NCBI RefSeq assembly: GCF_037190085.1
Contig: NZ_JBBCJO010000005.1
Span: 124,001 to 188,000 of the forward strand
Length of the DNA stretch: 64,000 nucleotides
Direction: 5' to 3'
DNA from: Gemmatimonas aurantiaca
GTDB taxonomy: Bacteria > Gemmatimonadota > Gemmatimonadetes > Gemmatimonadales > Gemmatimonadaceae
Shown here: piece by piece, positions 25,649 through 33,970 of the stretch
Numbering within the stretch: the stretch's first letter is position 1
Layout: every line of letters starts with the position of its first letter
The notes under the pieces: model-generated
The model's database searches: none
Seen by the model: only the letters and a program-made list of their open reading frames with translations
Told to the model about the DNA's origin: nothing
Program-made: the position numbers and the translations under genes

Positions 25649-26053
25649 ATGTCGACGTTCCGTCTTGCGCTGTTCCCCGCCGTTGCCGTCCTGCTTCTCG
25701 CCGGTCCACTTGCTGGCACCGCCGCCGCCCAGGACGATAAGGTCTATCCGATCTCGGAAGTGACCAATCCGCCCAAGCTCGCCTCGTCCACCAATGCGGC
25801 GCGTCTCATCCAGGAATCCTATCCCGCCGACCTCAAGAGCCGCGGCGTGGGGGGCATGGTCGAACTCCAGTTCGTCGTGGATGCCAAGGGTAAGGTCGAT
25901 CCGTCGACGGTCGAGGTGGTCGATGCCACGCAGACGGCGCTCGGCGAAGCGGCCAAGAAGGTGGCGGCCAAGCTCGATTTCAACCCCGGCAAGGTGAACG
26001 GTTCGGCGGTCAAGACGAAGGTCGTACTGCCCATCATCTACAAGGCCAACTGA
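25649..26053 (+). CDS. TonB C-terminal-domain protein with signal peptide
   Basis: A 134-residue protein: signal peptide (LALFPAVAVLLLAGPLAGTAAAQ) directly followed by a TonB C-terminal-like domain (YPADLKSRGVGGMVELQFVVDAKGKVD, KLDFNPGKVNGSAVKTKVVLP). It lacks the N-terminal membrane anchor and Pro-rich spacer of true TonB, and may be released to the periplasm. An energy-transducing role is therefore doubtful; binding an outer-membrane partner is more plausible. ATG 25649 is the start because the frame upstream gives no signal sequence. Confidence 0.75.
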   Translation: MSTFRLALFPAVAVLLLAGPLAGTAAAQDDKVYPISEVTNPPKLASSTNAARLIQESYPADLKSRGVGGMVELQFVVDAKGKVDPSTVEVVDATQTALGEAAKKVAAKLDFNPGKVNGSAVKTKVVLPIIYKAN

Positions 26054-26096
26054 GTCTCTGCGCCTATGGTCCCGGCTGAATAACGGTCGGGCACCC

Positions 26097-26131
26097 GGAG
26101 CCGGTCCAACTTGGGCCGGCTCCTCGTTTTT
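26097..26131 (+). terminator. Rho-independent terminator after the TonB-domain gene
   Basis: GGAGCCGG pairs with CCGGCTCC across a 12-base loop that can pair further, followed by TCGTTTTT. It ends 29 bases before the carboxylase operon. Confidence 0.85.
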
Positions 26132-26159
26132 CGCCGTTCCCTTGCTAGCTTCCCGCGCC

Positions 26160-27722
26160 ATGACCCAGTCATCCCAGACTTCCATGCGCGACAAGCTCGA
26201 GCGACTGGCCGTCGCTCGTGAGGCTTCGGAACAGGGCGGCGGAGCCGCCCGCATCGCGGCGCAGCACGCCAAGGGCAAACTCTCCGCCCGCGAACGCCTC
26301 GATGTCCTGCTCGATGAAGGTTCGTTCGTCGAGATGGACCGGTTCGTCACCTCCCGCTCGCTCGCCGAGGGCGAAGCGCCCATCTACGGCGACGGCGTCG
26401 TCACCGGGCACGGACGCATCGAGGGACGACTGGTGTACGTCTTCTCGCAGGACTTCACCGTGTTCGGCGGCTCGCTGTCCGAGGCCCACGCCGCGAAGAT
26501 CTGCAAGGTCATGGACCTGGCGCTGCGCAACGGCGCGCCGGTCATCGGTCTGAACGACTCGGGCGGCGCGCGCATCCAGGAAGGCGTGGTCTCGCTCGGT
26601 GGCTACGCCGACATCTTCCTGCGCAACACGCTGGCGTCCGGGGTGATCCCGCAGATCTCCGCCATCCTCGGTCCCTGCGCCGGCGGCGCCGTGTATTCGC
26701 CCGCCATCACCGACTTCATCTACATGGTGCGCGGCACGAGCTACATGTTCGTCACCGGCCCCAACGTCGTGAAGACCGTCACACACGAAGATGTGACGAT
26801 GGAGCAGCTCGGCGGCGCCGATACACACGCCGGCACCAGCGGCGTGGCGCACTTCGCCTGCGACTCCGAACTCGCCTGTCTGCAGCACATCCGTGACCTG
26901 TTCCGGTATGTGCCCAGCAACAATGTCGATGACCCGCCACGGGGCAGCGCGCGCGATCCGCGCGACCGCCGCGAGGAGTCGCTGCTCACGGTCGTGCCCG
27001 ACAATCCGAACAAGCCGTACGACATGCGTGAAGTCATCACCCGCATCGTCGACGACGGCACGTTCTACGAAGTGCAGCCCGACTACGCCGCGAACATCCT
27101 CATCGGTTTCGCGCATCTCGGCGGACAGAGTGTCGGCATCGTGGCCAATCAGCCCGCGGTGCTCGCGGGCGTGCTCGACATCAACGCGTCCATGAAGGCG
27201 GCGCGTTTCGTCCGGTTCTGCGACTGCTTCAATATTCCGCTCGTGACTTTCGAAGACGTGCCGGGATTCCTGCCCGGTGTGGCGCAGGAACACAACGGCA
27301 TCATCAAGCACGGCGCGAAGCTGTTGTTCGCGTACTGCGAAGCCACGGTGCCCAAGCTCACGGTCATCACGCGCAAGGCGTATGGCGGCGCGTACGACGT
27401 CATGAGCTCCAAGCACATCCGCGGCGATTTCAACGTGGCCTGGCCCACGGCCGAAATCGCGGTGATGGGCCCCAAGGGCGCGGTGGAGATTCTGTATCGC
27501 AAGGAGATCGCCGAGGCGGCCGATCCGCAGGCGGCACTGGATGCGAAGGTGAGCGAGTACACCGAGAAGTTCGCCAACCCGTACATCGCCGCGGCCCGTG
27601 GGTATGTCGACGATGTGATCGATCCGCGGGACACGCGTCCGCGTCTCATCGAGGCGCTGGAATCGCTGCGGGGCAAGCGCGATCGCAATCCCGCGAAGAA
27701 GCACGGCAATCTTCCGCTCTGA
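26160..27722 (+). CDS. pccB: Acyl-CoA carboxylase beta (carboxyltransferase) subunit, propionyl-CoA type
   Basis: Transfers carboxyl from carboxybiotin to an acyl-CoA. The 520-residue protein has both crotonase-like halves: GLNDSGGARIQEGV and GPCAGGAVYSPA in the first; FEDVPGFLPGVAQEHNGII and KAYGGAYDVMSSKH in the second. Asp413 in GGAYDVM matches the residue known in actinobacterial PccB/AccB pairs to favour propionyl-CoA, whereas acetyl-CoA forms carry Ile or Cys there. ATG 26160 follows a terminator, so the operon starts here. A biotin carboxylase and BCCP follow downstream. Confidence 0.92.
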   Translation: MTQSSQTSMRDKLERLAVAREASEQGGGAARIAAQHAKGKLSARERLDVLLDEGSFVEMDRFVTSRSLAEGEAPIYGDGVVTGHGRIEGRLVYVFSQDFTVFGGSLSEAHAAKICKVMDLALRNGAPVIGLNDSGGARIQEGVVSLGGYADIFLRNTLASGVIPQISAILGPCAGGAVYSPAITDFIYMVRGTSYMFVTGPNVVKTVTHEDVTMEQLGGADTHAGTSGVAHFACDSELACLQHIRDLFRYVPSNNVDDPPRGSARDPRDRREESLLTVVPDNPNKPYDMREVITRIVDDGTFYEVQPDYAANILIGFAHLGGQSVGIVANQPAVLAGVLDINASMKAARFVRFCDCFNIPLVTFEDVPGFLPGVAQEHNGIIKHGAKLLFAYCEATVPKLTVITRKAYGGAYDVMSSKHIRGDFNVAWPTAEIAVMGPKGAVEILYRKEIAEAADPQAALDAKVSEYTEKFANPYIAAARGYVDDVIDPRDTRPRLIEALESLRGKRDRNPAKKHGNLPL

Positions 27723-27730
27723 GGCCCGGC

Positions 27731-29281
27731 ATGTTCAACAAGGTGCTCGTCGCGAATCGCGGCGAAATCGCGCTGCGTGTCATCCGCGCCTGTCAGGAAC
27801 TGGGCGTGAAGACCGTGGCCGTCTACTCCGAAGCGGACGCGCAGGCGCCCCATGTGCGCGAAGCCGACGAAGCGGTGCTCGTCGGACCGCCGCCCTCGAG
27901 TCAGTCGTACCTGGTCGGTGAACGCCTCATCGAAGTCGCGCTCCGCACGGGCGCGCAGGCCATTCACCCCGGGTACGGCTTCCTCTCCGAGCGCGCCTGG
28001 TTCGCGCGTGCCGTACGTGAGGCGGGTCTCGTGTTCATCGGTCCGCCGGCCGAAGCCATCGAAGCGATGGGCTCCAAGACGGCCGCCCGCCAGTTGGCCA
28101 TCTCGGCCGGCGTGCCGGTGGTGCCGGGCAACACCGAAGGGGTGAAGGACGCCGACGAAGCCATCGCCATTGCCGAGACCTACGGGTTTCCCGTGCTGCT
28201 CAAGGCCGCGGCGGGTGGTGGTGGCAAGGGCATGCGCGTGGTGCGCGTCCGCGAGGAGGTGGCCGATGCGCTGGCCTCCGCGCGTCGTGAAGCCAGGAAC
28301 GCGTTCGGCGACGATGCGGTGTACCTCGAGAAGTACATCGAAGGCCCGCGCCATGTGGAGATCCAGGTGCTCGCCGACACGCACGGCAATGTCATGCATC
28401 TCGGTGAACGCGAATGCTCCGTGCAGCGCCGGCATCAGAAGATGATCGAGGAAGCGCCGAGCGTGGCGGTCACACCGGAACTGCGCGCCCGCATGGGCGC
28501 CACGGCCGTGGCGGCGGCAAAAGCGGCGGGGTATGTGAATGCCGGCACCTGCGAGTTCCTGCTCGACAAGGACGGCAACTACTACTTCCTCGAGATGAAT
28601 ACACGCATCCAGGTGGAGCATCCGGTCACGGAACTCGTGATGGGACTCGATCTGGTGCAGTGGCAGATCCGTATCGCGGCCGGCGAAGCGCTGCCGTTCG
28701 CGCAGAAAGATTTCACGCCGCGCGGCTGGGCCATCGAATGCCGCATCACGAGTGAAGATCCGACGAACGGGTTCCTGCCCAGCACGGGTCGCATCGACTA
28801 TCTGCACCTGCCCAGCGGTCCGGGGGTGCGATGGGACGGCGGCATCGAAGCGGGCAGTGAAGTGGGACTGCATTACGATCCCATGCTGGCCAAGCTCATC
28901 GTGCATGCGCCCACGCGCGCGCTGGCGATCGCGCGCATGCGACGCGCCCTGCACGAGCTCACGATCGACGGCATCGAATCGTCGCGCGGTTTCCATCTGC
29001 GTGTGATGGACGATCCCGAGTTCCAGCGCGGCGACATCAGCATCCAGTGGCTGGAGCAGCGGCTTTCGACCCTCACGGGACCGAACACCGATCCGGACAC
29101 GCTGCGACTGGCGGCCATCGCCGCCGCGCTGGTGGCGCATGAAGAGCGCACCGCGGGTCGGGTCGGGTCCGGCGCTGTGTCGAGCAGCAACAACGGCACC
29201 GGCAGCAGCACGGACTCTGCGTCCGCCTCGTCGACACCGGGCGGCTGGGCCGCGCTCGCCCGACGCGAAGGATTGCGGTGA
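27731..29281 (+). CDS. Biotin carboxylase subunit of acyl-CoA carboxylase
   Basis: ATP-grasp enzyme that carboxylates biotin on the carrier protein. The 516-residue protein begins MFNKVLVANRGEIALRVIRA and contains the ATP-binding GGGGKGMRVV loop, FGDDAVYLEKYIEGPRHVEIQ and the catalytic EMNTRIQVEHPVTE block. It ends after the carboxylase C domain with a Ser/Thr-rich tail of about 30 residues, and so lacks a fused biotinyl domain; the carrier is encoded two genes downstream. The start ATG is 9 bases after pccB. Confidence 0.93.
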   Translation: MFNKVLVANRGEIALRVIRACQELGVKTVAVYSEADAQAPHVREADEAVLVGPPPSSQSYLVGERLIEVALRTGAQAIHPGYGFLSERAWFARAVREAGLVFIGPPAEAIEAMGSKTAARQLAISAGVPVVPGNTEGVKDADEAIAIAETYGFPVLLKAAAGGGGKGMRVVRVREEVADALASARREARNAFGDDAVYLEKYIEGPRHVEIQVLADTHGNVMHLGERECSVQRRHQKMIEEAPSVAVTPELRARMGATAVAAAKAAGYVNAGTCEFLLDKDGNYYFLEMNTRIQVEHPVTELVMGLDLVQWQIRIAAGEALPFAQKDFTPRGWAIECRITSEDPTNGFLPSTGRIDYLHLPSGPGVRWDGGIEAGSEVGLHYDPMLAKLIVHAPTRALAIARMRRALHELTIDGIESSRGFHLRVMDDPEFQRGDISIQWLEQRLSTLTGPNTDPDTLRLAAIAAALVAHEERTAGRVGSGAVSSSNNGTGSSTDSASASSTPGGWAALARREGLR

Positions 29282-30717
29282 CGGTGAGACGTCGTTCGCA
29301 CGGCGCTGCGCGCAAGGCCCATCACCGGGGACGGCGCGAGGCATCCGCCCGCCCCGAGCGGTCGGCCGTCATGACCATCGACGGAATTGCCGCCGGTGGT
29401 GATGGCGTGGGACGCGTGGACGGCATGGCGGTATTCGTGCCGCGGACGGCGCCGGGCGACGTGGCGCAGGTGGCGTATGCCGTGCATGCGCGACACGGAC
29501 GCGGACGGATGTTGCAGTTGCTGGAGGCGTCGCCCCAGCGCGTGGCGCCGCGGTGCCATCACTACGACACGGATCGATGCGGGGGCTGTCAGTTGCAGCA
29601 CCTCGATACCGCGACGCAGCGACGGGCCCGCCAACAGATCGTGCAGGACACCCTGCGCCGCGTGGGACGGCGGGAGATCGCCCTGCCGCCCATCACCGCC
29701 GATCTCGAGTGGCACTATCGCGGACGGCTGACGCTCGCGCTCCGGCGGAAGGGATCCGGATGGATCGGCGGCCTGCATCCGCACGACGACGCGCAGCGGG
29801 TGTTTGCACTGGAAACCTGCGAGATCGCGCATCCGCTGCTGGTCGAGACATGGCATACGGTACGTTCGCTGATCACCGATCGCCGTTTGCCACTGCCGGA
29901 TGGTGATGCGCTCCGTATGAGTCTGCGCCTCGAAGAGGAGACCGCGGCCACACCCGACGCGCCCCGGCACATCGTGATCGTCGTGCAGGGAGGCGCCGTC
30001 TGGCCCGCACGCGAGGCGTGGACGGCGCGCCTGCACGAACTCGCGCCGCAGGTACGTGGTGTGTGGTGGGAGCGTGAGGATGGGCGCCGGGAAGGGCAGG
30101 CAGACAACACCGTCGCTGATCCAGTCGCTGCCGAGTCGCTCCCCGACGCCAGTGAAGCTCTGGCGTTTGCGCAGGTGAATGCGCGTGTGGCCGATGCACT
30201 GCGGGCGCATGTGTTTGCCGCCGTGATGCAGTTCGATCCGCGTCGCGTGGTGGATGGATATGCCGGTACCGGATTGCTCACCGAGCAGCTGGCCCGCGAA
30301 GGACGCGACGTCGTGGCGGTGGAAGCCGACACGGTGGGAGCACGCCATGCCACGGAACGGCTGCAGGCTGCCGGCGCCGATGTGGCGCGTCGTGCGCGCG
30401 TCGTGTGCGACCTGATGGAGCAGGCGTTGCCGCAGCTCACCGCGGCCGCTCATACGCCTGATGTCGTCGTGCTCAACCCGCCACGGCGTGGTGTGGACGC
30501 CCGGGTGACGGCGTGGCTCGAGGATGCCGTGATGCGGGAAGCGCGTGGTGTCGTGTATGTGAGTTGTGATCCGGCGACCCTGGCGCGCGATCTCTCGCGC
30601 CTGCCGTCGTGGGACATCGTCTCGGTGCAGTGTTTCGACATGTTTCCGCAGACCGCGCACGTGGAGACCGTGTGTGTGCTGCAGCGATCCGAAGGACGGG
30701 AGGGGGAGGCCGCGTGA
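29278..30717 (+). CDS. TrmA/RumA-family RNA (uracil-5-)-methyltransferase
   Basis: SAM-dependent m5U methyltransferase of RNA, most like 23S rRNA enzymes of the RlmD/RlmCD group. Up to 479 residues. An N-terminal TRAM-like region (MTIDGIAAGGDGVGRVDG) precedes an iron-sulfur cysteine cluster (RCHHYDTDRCGGCQL plus ETCEIAHPLL), a SAM-binding GYAGTGLLTEQLA, NPPRRGVD, and the catalytic cysteine in YVSCDPATLARDL near residue 430. GTG 29278 overlaps the previous stop; ATG 29371 at the TRAM start is the alternative and would drop a basic leader. Its place between carboxylase subunits is odd. Confidence 0.85.
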   Translation: MTVRRRSHGAARKAHHRGRREASARPERSAVMTIDGIAAGGDGVGRVDGMAVFVPRTAPGDVAQVAYAVHARHGRGRMLQLLEASPQRVAPRCHHYDTDRCGGCQLQHLDTATQRRARQQIVQDTLRRVGRREIALPPITADLEWHYRGRLTLALRRKGSGWIGGLHPHDDAQRVFALETCEIAHPLLVETWHTVRSLITDRRLPLPDGDALRMSLRLEEETAATPDAPRHIVIVVQGGAVWPAREAWTARLHELAPQVRGVWWEREDGRREGQADNTVADPVAAESLPDASEALAFAQVNARVADALRAHVFAAVMQFDPRRVVDGYAGTGLLTEQLAREGRDVVAVEADTVGARHATERLQAAGADVARRARVVCDLMEQALPQLTAAAHTPDVVVLNPPRRGVDARVTAWLEDAVMREARGVVYVSCDPATLARDLSRLPSWDIVSVQCFDMFPQTAHVETVCVLQRSEGREGEAA

Positions 30718-31226
30718 AGTACATCGTGGATGTGAACGGCGAACGGATCACCGTGGAGCTCGACGGAGCGCATGCGGTCGTGAACGGAGAGCGCGTGGAC
30801 GTCGCGCTCACGCCCATCGTGGGCACGCCGGTGCGGCTCGTGCGGCTTGGCGAGCAGGTGCATCGGGTGACGGCGCGCCGCGGCGATGCGCGCGGACGCT
30901 GGACCCTCGATGTGGACGGCGCACGCGTCGAGGCCGAGGCGCTGGATGAACGACTGCGGGCCATCCGTGATCTGACGGCGGCATCGGCTGCGGCCAGTGG
31001 GCCGGCGCCACTGAAGGCACCCATGCCGGGCCTCGTCGTGCGCATCGCCGTGGCTGTGGGAGACGAGGTCTCGACCGGACAGCCGCTCGTGGTGGTCGAA
31101 GCCATGAAGATGGAGAACGAACTCCGGGCCACGGCGCCCGGCCGGGTCACCGCCATCAGGGCGGAGCAGGGCATGGCCGTCGACAAGGGCGCCGTGCTGC
31201 TGGAGATGGAAGCGCTCCACGCATAG
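30714..31226 (+). CDS. Biotin carboxyl carrier protein of acyl-CoA carboxylase
   Basis: 170-residue carrier. The N-terminal 85 residues form a beta-rich domain like the BCCP linker or BT domain of propionyl-CoA-type carboxylases. The C-terminal biotinyl domain runs from about residue 100 (LKAPMPGLVVRIAV) and contains the biotinylation motif EAMKMEN with Lys132. GTG 30714 is preceded by a strong AGGGGGAGG and overlaps the methyltransferase stop. It completes a three-part carboxylase with the two upstream subunits, with the methyltransferase in between. Confidence 0.93.
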   Translation: MKYIVDVNGERITVELDGAHAVVNGERVDVALTPIVGTPVRLVRLGEQVHRVTARRGDARGRWTLDVDGARVEAEALDERLRAIRDLTAASAAASGPAPLKAPMPGLVVRIAVAVGDEVSTGQPLVVVEAMKMENELRATAPGRVTAIRAEQGMAVDKGAVLLEMEALHA

Positions 31227-31252
31227 TCCGGCGCCCGGCCTCCGGGGCGATC

Positions 31253-31336
31253 CCGCCGAAACGATCGGCGGAAACGACAAGACAGGTGGAAGACGGGGAG
31301 GCCGCATGTTGCATGCATGGCCTCCTCTCTTTTCTC
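31253..31336 (+). terminator. Terminator region after the carboxylase operon
   Basis: Two hairpins. CCGCCGA/TCGGCGG spans 31253-31271. At 31297-31325 a GGAGGCC/GGCCTCC stem has an inner GCATG/CATGC pairing and is followed by TCTCTTTTCTCC. The second is a plausible intrinsic terminator 45 bases before the lipoprotein start. Confidence 0.75.
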
Positions 31337-31370
31337 CGATATCTGCCGGCGTATCGCGCAGCATGTCACG

Positions 31371-31979
31371 ATGCGTCGCCTCCTGGCCGTGATGCTCATG
31401 ACCGCGGTCGCGTCCGGCTGTGATGGCTGGGGAACCCCTACCGCAGTCGAACCCTCCCAGACCACGGGAACCACGGCGCAGGCACCGCAGGGCCGTGATA
31501 CGACCTCGATCCCGGCACGTCTCAGAAGCCTGCCGGTCAATCCCTTCGACGGCCCGCTGGTCATCGCGTCCTTCCGCGTCGTCGAATACGCGATGCCGTG
31601 CCGCGCGGACTGCCCCTACCTGCTCTATGCGCCGCTGGTCGAGCTGCAGGCCGCGTCGGGAGCGGACTCCGCCAGGGTCCTCGGGGTGAGCATCGATGTG
31701 GGAGAGCGGACCACATGGTGGTGCAGTGGAAATGTGCCGTATCGAAGCGGCGAGCGCTCGCACCTGATCGGCTTCGAGCCCTACCCGTCGATCGGTGACC
31801 TCATGTTCCAGGCGCCGAAAGCGCGGCCGATTTCCGGGCTGGCACGGGTCTCCCTGCTGGTGTCTGCCGGCGACGGCACCCGCTCGCTGCTGACCGCCAC
31901 CACGACCGTGCAGTCCACCACGCCACCGCCCGCACTGCCCGATCCGTCAGAGGCACCTGTGTGGACCTGCGCCCATTGA
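31371..31979 (+). CDS. Lipoprotein, first of three tandem paralogues (short form)
   Basis: 202 residues. The signal MRRLLAVMLMTAVASGC gives a lipidated Cys17, followed by the DGWGTPTAV motif shared by all three neighbours. Its single folded domain (from about residue 60, LVIASFRVVEYAMPC) matches the C-terminal domain of the genes at 32104 and 33030: SFRVV, APLVELQ, a STGWC/TTWWC motif, and a final conserved Cys. It lacks the N-terminal domain the other two have. No known family or function recognised; by the signal it should be membrane-anchored, facing the periplasm or exterior. Start ATG 31371 is chosen for the signal peptide. Confidence 0.7.
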   Translation: MRRLLAVMLMTAVASGCDGWGTPTAVEPSQTTGTTAQAPQGRDTTSIPARLRSLPVNPFDGPLVIASFRVVEYAMPCRADCPYLLYAPLVELQAASGADSARVLGVSIDVGERTTWWCSGNVPYRSGERSHLIGFEPYPSIGDLMFQAPKARPISGLARVSLLVSAGDGTRSLLTATTTVQSTTPPPALPDPSEAPVWTCAH

Positions 31980-31996
31980 CGCATGTAGGACGAACA

Positions 31997-32029
31997 CCCT
32001 GCGAAGGCCCTGCGAAGGCCCTGCGAACG
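31997..32029 (+). repeat. Three tandem 11-bp repeats between lipoprotein genes
   Basis: CCCTGCGAAGG occurs twice, followed by CCCTGCGAACG, immediately after the first lipoprotein stop. It is probably slippage or a trace of gene duplication. Confidence 0.6.
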
Positions 32030-32103
32030 CACGCAAGACATCACGCAGACGAGCCGCCCACATCCTGCCGGACATGCGCGCATACTGCTCATCGATACGC
32101 CTC

Positions 32104-33033
32104 ATGGGGTGGCGCACGACGAACCACACGCCACTCCTGATCGCCGGCCTCCTGTTCGTCGGGGGTTGTGAGAGCGCCCGCACCCCAACCGCCGTCGACA
32201 GCCCGCCGCCGCAGGTCCCCGCCTCGCCGACGCCACAAGCCAGCGCCGGGCAGGGGACGATGCGCATCTCCCTTCAGCACGAGCTGATTCCGGTTGGCGG
32301 GCAGACGCTGTTGAGTGTGACCCTGACCGACTCCACGGGCACGATCATCGACAACGCGTCCGCCGTGGTCGATCTGGATACCACGGCGCTGGTGGTGGAC
32401 CACATCACCGTGGACAACATCGCGGGGAATGGCCAGCCCAGCCGGGAAAAACAATGGCACTGGATCCTGCGGGGCCGAAGATCCGGACGCAGCACCATCC
32501 ACGTCTCCCAGGGCACACGTTTCCAGGGGGTGCTCGACCTCGATGTGTTCTCGACCGATACGGCCTCCAGTCCGCTGAAGGTGGCGTCGTTCCGGGTCGT
32601 TCGGTATCCGGTGGACCGTGACCGTGTGCGGGATGCCCCCCTGCTCGAATTGCACGACGTCACCGCGGATTCCGCACGCGTACTCGGCATCCGTTTCGAT
32701 ATCGGAGGCCAGTCGACCGGCTGGTGTCTGATCACGCTGCCTCCCCCCGCCCTGGGAGTTCCGTATGCCGAGGGCGTCCCCTATGCGCCGGGAGAACAGG
32801 CGTATCTGTTCGGCGTGAACGACCGTGATCCCTATCGCGACGATCCGGTGCTGTTCTTCAGCACCGCCGACAAGGCCCGTGACGATGCCAGCGCCCTGGT
32901 GGTGGTGCAGGATCGCGCGGGAACCCTCACGGCATTGACCGCGTCGACACACATCGAGGTGTTGTCGGCAAAGCCGGTACTCCCCCCGCCACGGGCGCCG
33001 TTCTGGTTCGCTGGCGACACCTGCGGACGGTGA
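32104..33033 (+). CDS. Lipoprotein, second of three tandem paralogues (two-domain form)
   Basis: 309 residues from ATG 32104, the start that gives a clean signal (MGWRTTNHTPLLIAGLLFVGGC) with lipobox FVGGC; ATG 32074 would add 10 residues. The shared SARTPTAV motif follows. The N-terminal domain, about residues 50-165, resembles a bacterial Ig-like or cadherin-like fold (PVGGQTLLSVTLTDSTGTII). The C-terminal domain has SFRVVRYP, APLLELHDVTADSARVLG and STGWC. It is more diverged than the other two, with an insertion after STGWC. Function unknown. The stop overlaps the next gene's GTG. Confidence 0.68.
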   Translation: MGWRTTNHTPLLIAGLLFVGGCESARTPTAVDSPPPQVPASPTPQASAGQGTMRISLQHELIPVGGQTLLSVTLTDSTGTIIDNASAVVDLDTTALVVDHITVDNIAGNGQPSREKQWHWILRGRRSGRSTIHVSQGTRFQGVLDLDVFSTDTASSPLKVASFRVVRYPVDRDRVRDAPLLELHDVTADSARVLGIRFDIGGQSTGWCLITLPPPALGVPYAEGVPYAPGEQAYLFGVNDRDPYRDDPVLFFSTADKARDDASALVVVQDRAGTLTALTASTHIEVLSAKPVLPPPRAPFWFAGDTCGR

Positions 33034-33950
33034 AACTGCTCATGTCCTTCACGCGCCTTTCCAACGCCCGCGGCCGCGCCGCCTTTCGCGGAGCGCTCGC
33101 TGTCACATGCGCCTGCGCCATCGCCGCAGGCTGCGACGGCCGCAGTACACCGGCAGCCGTCACCGGCCCCCTTCCGCAGGCCACCAGACCCGCGGCGGTC
33201 GAAACAAAACCCGCCCGGCTCGATGCCATCCTTTCGGCTCCGCTGCTGCCGGTTGGCGAACGCGTGCGGCTCGACGTGTTCGTGCGCGATGGTGCCGGCG
33301 CGCTCCTCGGCAACCGCGACGCGACCGTGGAAATCGACACATCGGTGCTCGTCGTGGATTCCATCGGCACCTTCCCCATGACCTCCAACGGCGTCACCTA
33401 CGCGCAATCCCGGTGGGTGCTCCGCGCCAAACGGGTGGGGCCGTCGGTGGTGCGGGTATCGATCGGTGGACTCACCACCTCCGCGCAGTTCGAAAGCCTG
33501 CCAGTCAATGCAGGCGGAGGGCCTCTGACCATCACATCGTTCCGTGTGGTCGAATATCGGGAGGCATGTGCCTGGAACTGTCCCTACCTGATGTACGCGC
33601 CGCTGGTCGAACTGCGCGAGGTCACGGGCGCGGCAAACGCGAGCGTCCGCGGGATGCGGATCGATATCGGGGAACACACCACGGGGTGGTGCGGCGGCAA
33701 CACGGTGGACTATCGATCCGGCGAGCAGTCGCAACTGATCGGCTTCGATCCTTACCCGTGGGCCAACGACATCCTGTTGGCATCGCTGAATGGCATTCCG
33801 TTCCCGGCGGAACGGGCGACGGTCCTGTTGCTGGTGATCGATGCGCAGGGGGGCCGTTCGTTCCTGACGGCCACGGGGCCGGTCGAGCGCATGGAGCACC
33901 GTCCCGCGCTGCCGGGCCCACGCCCCAACGCCGGGTGGACCTGCAACTGA
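33030..33950 (+). CDS. Lipoprotein, third of three tandem paralogues (two-domain form)
   Basis: 306 residues from GTG 33030, which overlaps the previous stop; ATG 33042 is an alternative. The signal ALAVTCACAIAAGC gives a lipidated Cys followed by DGRSTPAAV. The N-terminal Ig-like domain (LLPVGERVRLDVFVRDGAGA) matches that of the second gene. The C-terminal domain matches the first closely: PLTITSFRVVEYREACAWNCPYLMYAPLVEL has four or five identical blocks, and TTGWCGGN and SGEQSQLIGFDPYPW are conserved. The ACAWNC/PCRADC pair may form a disulfide. Function unknown. Confidence 0.7.
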   Translation: MKLLMSFTRLSNARGRAAFRGALAVTCACAIAAGCDGRSTPAAVTGPLPQATRPAAVETKPARLDAILSAPLLPVGERVRLDVFVRDGAGALLGNRDATVEIDTSVLVVDSIGTFPMTSNGVTYAQSRWVLRAKRVGPSVVRVSIGGLTTSAQFESLPVNAGGGPLTITSFRVVEYREACAWNCPYLMYAPLVELREVTGAANASVRGMRIDIGEHTTGWCGGNTVDYRSGEQSQLIGFDPYPWANDILLASLNGIPFPAERATVLLLVIDAQGGRSFLTATGPVERMEHRPALPGPRPNAGWTCN

Positions 33951-33970
33951 ACCCATGAAGCGTCGGCGGG

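Noticed and set aside
31997..32029. Iteron-type replication origin
   Set aside because: Three short repeats only, inside an intergenic gap of 124 bases, with no replication gene nearby.
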